Shown here one piece after another: positions 59,485 through 64,000 of a stretch of DNA of 64,000 nucleotides. The stretch is from Flavobacterium yafengii (GTDB taxonomy: Bacteria; Bacteroidota; Bacteroidia; Flavobacteriales; Flavobacteriaceae): contig NZ_JASCRY010000001.1 in NCBI RefSeq assembly GCF_030010375.1, positions 682,001 through 746,000 of the forward strand. The letters run 5' to 3'. The notes beneath the pieces were generated by a model that made no database searches, was not told where the DNA came from, and saw nothing but the letters and a program-made list of their open reading frames with translations. The stretch's first letter is position 1; each line of letters opens with the position of its first letter. A program made the translations under genes and the position numbers.

Positions 59485-60918
59485 ATGAAACATCTTAACA
59501 AACTTTTTGTTGCTGTAATGATGGTGATGGGATTAAGCTCTCATGCACAAGACAGTAACAATCCATGGGCAATCTCTTTTGGAGTTAATGCCGTAGACAC
59601 TAAAACTAGTGCTGGTGGAGGACATAATTGGCTTGATCAACATTTTTCTCAACCATTCGCAGTTAAAGACAACTGGAATATTCTTCCTTCTGTGTCTTAT
59701 TTAAGTGTATCTAGATACGTAGGAGATAATTTCTCTTTTGGACTTTCTGGTTCTGTGAACAAAATCGATAAATATGTGAGATTTGCTCCAACTGCAGTTG
59801 GTCATGATTCACGTGGATACGTAGTGTCTAATCCTGGAGATTTAATGTATTACGGTGTTGATGCAACTATTAAATATAGTTTCATGAATTTGATTAGTTC
59901 TAAAGTTATTGACCCGTCTCTATCTATTGGTGGAGGTTATACTTTCTTTGGAGATAGTAGCTACGGAACTTTAAATCCAGGTGCTGGTTTAACTTTTTGG
60001 TTTACTGAAAATGTTGGAGTAGAACTTGCTACAAGATATAAAAAATCTTTTGGAGACAGAGAAGATGCAGCTGGTGTTCCAGATGCTCCATCACATTTCC
60101 AACATTCAGCTGGTCTTATCTTCAAATTCGGAGGTAAAGATACAGATGGTGATGGAATTTATGACAAAGATGATGCTTGTCCAGAAGTTGCTGGTTTAAA
60201 AGAATTTAACGGATGTCCTGATACTGATGGAGATGGAATTCAAGATAGTGCTGATGCTTGTCCAGAAGTTGCTGGTTTAGCTGCATTAAACGGTTGTCCT
60301 GATACAGACGGAGATGGAATTGCTGATAAAGATGATGCTTGCCCAGAAGTTGCGGGTCCTAAATCATTAAATGGTTGTCCTGATACAGACGGAGATGGAG
60401 TAGCTGATAAAGATGACAAATGTCCTACTGTTGCAGGTCCTAAAGAAAATGCAGGTTGTCCTTGGCCAGATACTGATGGAGATGGAGTTTTAGACAAAGA
60501 TGATAAATGTCCGGATGTAAGAGGTACTGTTGCTAATCAAGGTTGTCCAGAAGTTTCAGAAGAAGTTATGAAAACTTTAAATAACTATGGTAAAATAATC
60601 TTGTTTGATTCTGGTAAATCTACTTTCCAAAAAGGTACTTACACAGTTTTACAGTCAATCACTTCTATCTTAAAAGAATATCCTTATTCTAAATTTATGA
60701 TCGAAGGTCACTGTGATAGTGATGGTAGTAATGCTATGAACCAAACTTTATCTGAGAACAGAGCTGCTGCAGTTAAAAATTATTTAATTGAAAACGGAAT
60801 TGCTGCTGATAGACTTAGATCTACAGGTTTTGGAGAAACTAAACCAATTGCAACTAATAAAACTGCAAAAGGAAAAGCAATGAACAGAAGAGTTGAAATA
60901 TCTTTGATTAAAGAATAA
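59485..60918 (+). CDS. OmpA-family protein with thrombospondin type 3 repeats
   Basis: This 477-residue outer-membrane protein has a signal peptide ([11 protein letters not shown]), an N-terminal beta-barrel (about 25-215), five calcium-binding thrombospondin type 3 repeats (about 219-350), and a C-terminal OmpA domain that binds peptidoglycan ([33 protein letters not shown]). Each repeat follows DTDGDGIxDxDDxCPEVAG. This design is the standard major OmpA protein of Flavobacteriaceae, linking the outer membrane to the wall. It has a full-consensus promoter and a strong terminator, so it is a single highly expressed unit placed between kbl and the AddB-like gene. Confidence 0.95.
   Translation: MKHLNKLFVAVMMVMGLSSHAQDSNNPWAISFGVNAVDTKTSAGGGHNWLDQHFSQPFAVKDNWNILPSVSYLSVSRYVGDNFSFGLSGSVNKIDKYVRFAPTAVGHDSRGYVVSNPGDLMYYGVDATIKYSFMNLISSKVIDPSLSIGGGYTFFGDSSYGTLNPGAGLTFWFTENVGVELATRYKKSFGDREDAAGVPDAPSHFQHSAGLIFKFGGKDTDGDGIYDKDDACPEVAGLKEFNGCPDTDGDGIQDSADACPEVAGLAALNGCPDTDGDGIADKDDACPEVAGPKSLNGCPDTDGDGVADKDDKCPTVAGPKENAGCPWPDTDGDGVLDKDDKCPDVRGTVANQGCPEVSEEVMKTLNNYGKIILFDSGKSTFQKGTYTVLQSITSILKEYPYSKFMIEGHCDSDGSNAMNQTLSENRAAAVKNYLIENGIAADRLRSTGFGETKPIATNKTAKGKAMNRRVEISLIKE
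60139..60548 (+). repeat. Thrombospondin type 3 coding repeats in the OmpA gene
   Basis: Five consecutive units of about 24-27 codons each encode DTDGDGI/V plus DACPEVAG or DKCP. Two inner units are close at the DNA level (GATACAGACGGAGATGGA occurs twice). Such repeats are prone to unit gain or loss. Confidence 0.85.
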
Positions 60919-60938
60919 TTTCTTTCTAAAATATTTAT

Positions 60939-60971
60939 TAAAACGCCTCGATTTATCGGGGCGTTTTTTTA
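60939..60971 (+). terminator. Terminator of the OmpA-family gene
   Basis: AACGCCTCGAT / ATCGGGGCGTT hairpin, with one G-T pair, followed by a T run, about 20 nt after the stop. Confidence 0.9.
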
Positions 60972-60981
60972 TTTTTATAGA

Positions 60982-63759
60982 ATGACAAATACTTCTTTTT
61001 TAGATAAAATAGCCACAGTTTTAATTGAAAATTATTTAGGCAATCTTTCGAATACCATTGTAGTTTTGCCAAACAAACGAGCTAAAATATTCCTGATTGA
61101 AGCGTTAAAAAATCAAGTCACAACAAATATACTTTCTCCCGAAATTATAAGCATTGAAGATTTTGTTCAAAACATAGCAGGTATTCGTGCCATAGATCCC
61201 ATTGAATTATTATTTGAATTCTACGAAGTCTACTTATCTATTACCGATAAAGCAAACCAACAAACTTTTGAATTGTTTGCTAATTGGGCCAAAACACTAT
61301 TACAGGACTTCAATGAAATTGACCGCTATTTATTAGAGCCTTCTCATGTTCTTTCGTATTTGAAGGATATCGAGGATATTAAAAAATGGGGAATTGAAGT
61401 CGAAAACAAAACTGTATTATTAGAAAAATACATTGATTTTTGGAAATTACTACCCAATTACTATCAATCTCTTTATACACATTTACTGAATAAAGGAATC
61501 GGCTATCAAGGCTTGATTTATCGTGAGGCAGTAAATAACTTAAATCATTTTTCAAGTTCTGTACAAGAGAAACAATTCCTGTTTGCCGGTTTTAATGCGT
61601 TGAATGCAGCCGAAGAAAAAATAATCCAGCACCTTATCGCTTCTGATCAGGCTAAAATTTATTGGGACGTAGACCAAACCTTTCTCAATGATCCGTATCA
61701 CGATGCAGGTCTGTTTGTGCGACGTTTCAAAGAAAGTTGGAAACATTATAAATTACATCCGTTTGAATGGATTGTAAATGATTTTTCGCAGACTAAAAAT
61801 ATTCAGGTTATTGGAACGCCCAAAACAATTGGTCAAGCCAAAATAGCCGGAAGTATTATCGAGAACGTTATCAATGAATCCCGAAGTCTCGGTGCTGAAG
61901 GCAAGCTGGATAAAGTAGCTGTGGTTCTTGGCGAAGAAAATCTTTTGGTGCCGCTTTTATATTCGTTACCGTCAAGCGTTGGCGCTTTGAATATCACGAT
62001 GGGGTATTCAAGCAAGAACAATCCAGCCCAGATTTTGATAGCCAAATTATTCAAAATGCACACGAATGCGTTGTCCAGAAATGCCAAAAGCTATGTCTTG
62101 TATTACAAAGATGTATTGGATATTTTGACGCATCCTTTGGTGGAACCGTATGCGAAAACCAATGTGTTAGTCAAAGTTATCAATCAAAACAATTATACTT
62201 TTATTACGCATCATAAATTGATGGAATTGAATGTAATTCCAAGCGAATTATTTCTTTTATTATTCCAAAAATGGGAAAATGGATCGATTCCGGTATTAGA
62301 GACGATTTCTAAATTATTGCAAACCATAAAAGAAAATTTAAGCAATGACAACGAAGAAGAAAAAATTACGAAATCTTTTGTTTTTGCTATTTTTAAAGTC
62401 ATCAATAAGCTGATTAATTACTATTCAAAGCACGAACATATTGATAAAATAGAAACGCTTTATGCCATTTACAAACAAGTAATTGATTTGGCCGAAGTTT
62501 CTTTTGAAGGAGAGCCATTGAACGGCTTACAGATTATGGGAGTGTTAGAAAGTCGTGTTTTGGATTTTGATACTGTTATTGTCACTTCGATGAATGAAGG
62601 GAAATTTCCGGCGGGGAAATCTCAAAATTCTTTTATTCCGTATGATGTGAAACGTGAACTGGGTTTGCCTACATTCAAAGAAAAAGACGCTATTTATACC
62701 TATCATTTTTATCATTTGTTGCAACGCGCCAAAAATATTTACTTGCTGTATAATACTGAAAGTGAAGGTTTGGATGCGGGTGAAAAAAGCCGATTCATAA
62801 CCCAACTGGAAGTCGAAAAGCAAAAAGATCATACGCTGACACATGAAATTTACAATGCAGTTTTACCCGAAACGGCGTATCAACCGATGGTGATTCCAAA
62901 GTCGGAAAGTGTGATGTTACGATTGAAAGAAATTGCCGATAAAGGGTTTTCTCCATCAGCATTGACGAGTTATATTAGGAATCCGATTAAGTTTTATTTC
63001 CAGAAGATTTTGCGCATCAGCGAAGTCGAAGAAGTCGAGGAAAATATTGCACTAAATACCTTAGGAACTATTATTCATGAAACTTTGAAAGTTTTATACG
63101 AACCTTTCATTGGTAAATTTATTTCGGAAAGTGATATTTTAAATTGTTTCAAACAAATTGACGCTGAGGTTTTGAAACAGTTCAAATTGGTTTACAAAGA
63201 AGGCGAAATCAAAAAAGGAAGAAATTTATTGGCTTTTGAAGTAGCCAAACGTAATGTTTCGAATTTCCTGAAAGTGGAACTGGAAAGTATTAAGAACGGA
63301 GATGCGATAAAAATTCTAGCGTTAGAACAAACTTTTGAGCGACCATTACATCATCCTAATTTGCCTTTTCCGGTACTGATAAAAGGAAATGTGGACCGAA
63401 TTGAAGAGCGCAACGGAATCATTCGAATCATTGATTATAAAACTGGAAAAGTAGAAAAAGCAAGCGTCACTTTGAAATCCTGGAAAGGATTAACCGAAGA
63501 CATTAAAAGCGATAAAATCATTCAGGTGCTCGCGTATGCTTATATGTATGAACATGAGGCAAAAGGAAAGCCAATTGAAGCAGGAATTATTTCTTTTAAG
63601 AATTTAAAGGCAGGTTTTCTTCCGTTTAATTTTAAAGAAGACAAAGAAATAAATTCGATTATAAATGAAGAAATTTTGAGTAATTATTTAGAACAAATGG
63701 TTCTTTTATTGAGCGAAATTTTAGACGAGAGTATTCCTTTTGAAGAGAAAATAATTTAA
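60982..63759 (+). CDS. AddB-like PD-(D/E)XK nuclease family protein
   Basis: This 925-residue protein has an inactivated helicase-like body and a C-terminal nuclease, the design of AddB. Body landmarks are TIVVLPNKRAKIFLIEAL near the N-terminus and TVIVTSMNEGKFPAGKSQ in the middle. The nuclease carries NTLGTIIHETLKVLYEPF, Asp805 (GNVDRIEE) and Asp818-Tyr-Lys820 (IIDYKTGK). The iron-sulfur cysteines of Bacillus AddB appear to be missing: the usual Cys-Pro of that region is Asn-Pro (YIRNPIKFYF), and no cysteine cluster follows the nuclease. It probably pairs with the AddA-like protein encoded upstream. It starts 11 nt after the ompA terminator. Confidence 0.88.
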   Translation: MTNTSFLDKIATVLIENYLGNLSNTIVVLPNKRAKIFLIEALKNQVTTNILSPEIISIEDFVQNIAGIRAIDPIELLFEFYEVYLSITDKANQQTFELFANWAKTLLQDFNEIDRYLLEPSHVLSYLKDIEDIKKWGIEVENKTVLLEKYIDFWKLLPNYYQSLYTHLLNKGIGYQGLIYREAVNNLNHFSSSVQEKQFLFAGFNALNAAEEKIIQHLIASDQAKIYWDVDQTFLNDPYHDAGLFVRRFKESWKHYKLHPFEWIVNDFSQTKNIQVIGTPKTIGQAKIAGSIIENVINESRSLGAEGKLDKVAVVLGEENLLVPLLYSLPSSVGALNITMGYSSKNNPAQILIAKLFKMHTNALSRNAKSYVLYYKDVLDILTHPLVEPYAKTNVLVKVINQNNYTFITHHKLMELNVIPSELFLLLFQKWENGSIPVLETISKLLQTIKENLSNDNEEEKITKSFVFAIFKVINKLINYYSKHEHIDKIETLYAIYKQVIDLAEVSFEGEPLNGLQIMGVLESRVLDFDTVIVTSMNEGKFPAGKSQNSFIPYDVKRELGLPTFKEKDAIYTYHFYHLLQRAKNIYLLYNTESEGLDAGEKSRFITQLEVEKQKDHTLTHEIYNAVLPETAYQPMVIPKSESVMLRLKEIADKGFSPSALTSYIRNPIKFYFQKILRISEVEEVEENIALNTLGTIIHETLKVLYEPFIGKFISESDILNCFKQIDAEVLKQFKLVYKEGEIKKGRNLLAFEVAKRNVSNFLKVELESIKNGDAIKILALEQTFERPLHHPNLPFPVLIKGNVDRIEERNGIIRIIDYKTGKVEKASVTLKSWKGLTEDIKSDKIIQVLAYAYMYEHEAKGKPIEAGIISFKNLKAGFLPFNFKEDKEINSIINEEILSNYLEQMVLLLSEILDESIPFEEKII

Positions 63760-63771
63760 ATAGAATTCACA

Positions 63772-64000
63772 ATTAGAAAATTAGCCAACATCTTTGAATT
63801 TTACAAAAGCACTTTGACGATAAACGTGTCAATAAGTGTTTTGGCATGGGTTTTTGGAGGGTTTGAAACCTTCAAATACGTGCTTATTATTTTTGGTTTC
63901 TGTATCAGTATTTTGATAAAAGAAGTAAATGCTAAAAATGAATACCTGTTTTATTACAACAACGGAATTTCAAAAATGCAATTGTTTGTGTATGGTTTTC
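63772..64000 (+). CDS. Partial membrane protein gene, cut by the window end
   Basis: After the AddB-like stop, one frame stays open to the window edge. It reads IRKLANIFEFYKSTLTINVS, two hydrophobic helices (SVLAWVFGG and VLIIFGFCISILI), then KEVNAKNEYLFYYNNGISKM. No ATG lies near the front; candidate starts are ATT at 63772, TTG at 63814 and GTG at 63823, so the exact start is open. Proteins of this kind in Flavobacteriaceae usually stand beside ABC transporter ATPase genes, as far as I recall. The function is unknown. Confidence 0.6.
   Translation, partial: MRKLANIFEFYKSTLTINVSISVLAWVFGGFETFKYVLIIFGFCISILIKEVNAKNEYLFYYNNGISKMQLFVYGF

Noticed and set aside
60240..60497. A repetitive minus-strand frame rich in Ser and Pro
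   Set aside because: It is the antisense shadow of the thrombospondin type 3 repeats in the OmpA gene.
1..64000. tRNA, rRNA, insertion sequences, prophage or integrative element
   Set aside because: No cloverleaf-like or rRNA-like stretch, transposase, integrase or phage structural gene was recognised; the few mobile signals are small intergenic repeats.

Overview
The window is a low-GC, chromosomal stretch from a Bacteroidota bacterium, almost certainly a Flavobacterium or a close relative. The evidence is the promoter grammar (TTTG, about 19-20 nt, then TAnnTTTG), the near absence of Shine-Dalgarno sites, an Oar-like TonB-dependent receptor, an OmpA protein with thrombospondin type 3 repeats, an IPExxxVDY protein, eukaryote-like IleRS, and an acpP-fabF-rnc-pyk block. 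I saw no rRNA, tRNA, CRISPR array, insertion sequence or prophage. Most of the window is housekeeping core genome.

Layout. 1-5 kb: an XRE regulator, ileS, a DksA/TraR-like protein and lspA. 5-11 kb: a small lipoprotein, folate cyclo-ligase and an M14 deacylase (minus), then uvrC and a patatin-barrel protein (plus). 11-17 kb: aromatic amino acid catabolism (homogentisate dioxygenase, 4-hydroxyphenylpyruvate dioxygenase, a tryptophan dioxygenase family protein) with a DUF3108 protein, an M23 peptidase lipoprotein and a candidate small RNA. 17-28 kb: pgi, the Oar-like receptor, a small membrane protein, RlpA, CYTH, a Gcr-type membrane protein, dinB and a PAS protein. 28-34 kb (minus): a Bax-inhibitor protein, then acpP, fabF, rnc, IPExxxVDY and pyk in transcription order. 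34-41 kb: purN, rnhA, a PfkB kinase, purF, sod, comF and glyS. 42-46 kb: a signalling island. 46-54 kb: thiL, a second PfkB kinase, lepA, dusB, a MATE exporter, an FtsX-like permease and rbfA. 55-64 kb: an AddA-like helicase-nuclease, kbl, ompA, an AddB-like nuclease and a partial membrane protein.

Most notable region, 42.0-46.1 kb. A LytTR regulator has Glu where receivers carry the phosphoacceptor Asp. It is followed by two 10-bp direct repeats exactly 21 bp apart, as expected of a LytTR operator. Next comes a secreted 95-residue protein made of four identical 14-residue units that differ only at synonymous sites. After that come a lipoprotein TPR sensor kinase and a NarL-type regulator. 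I propose this as a candidate peptide-based envelope or cell-cell signalling module. That is inference, not demonstrated function.

A second non-gene signal is a dispersed structured repeat family. Four type-1 copies and one related type-2 copy sit between genes, all in the same orientation. They share a bulged terminal stem, and one copy shows a compensatory base change. Other points: the IleRS carries a swapped HIGH motif (GIHH), a signature linked to mupirocin hyper-resistance. uvrC and glyS look leaderless or nearly so. Several families carry altered metal or cofactor residues: DksA-like, M23 and AddB-like.
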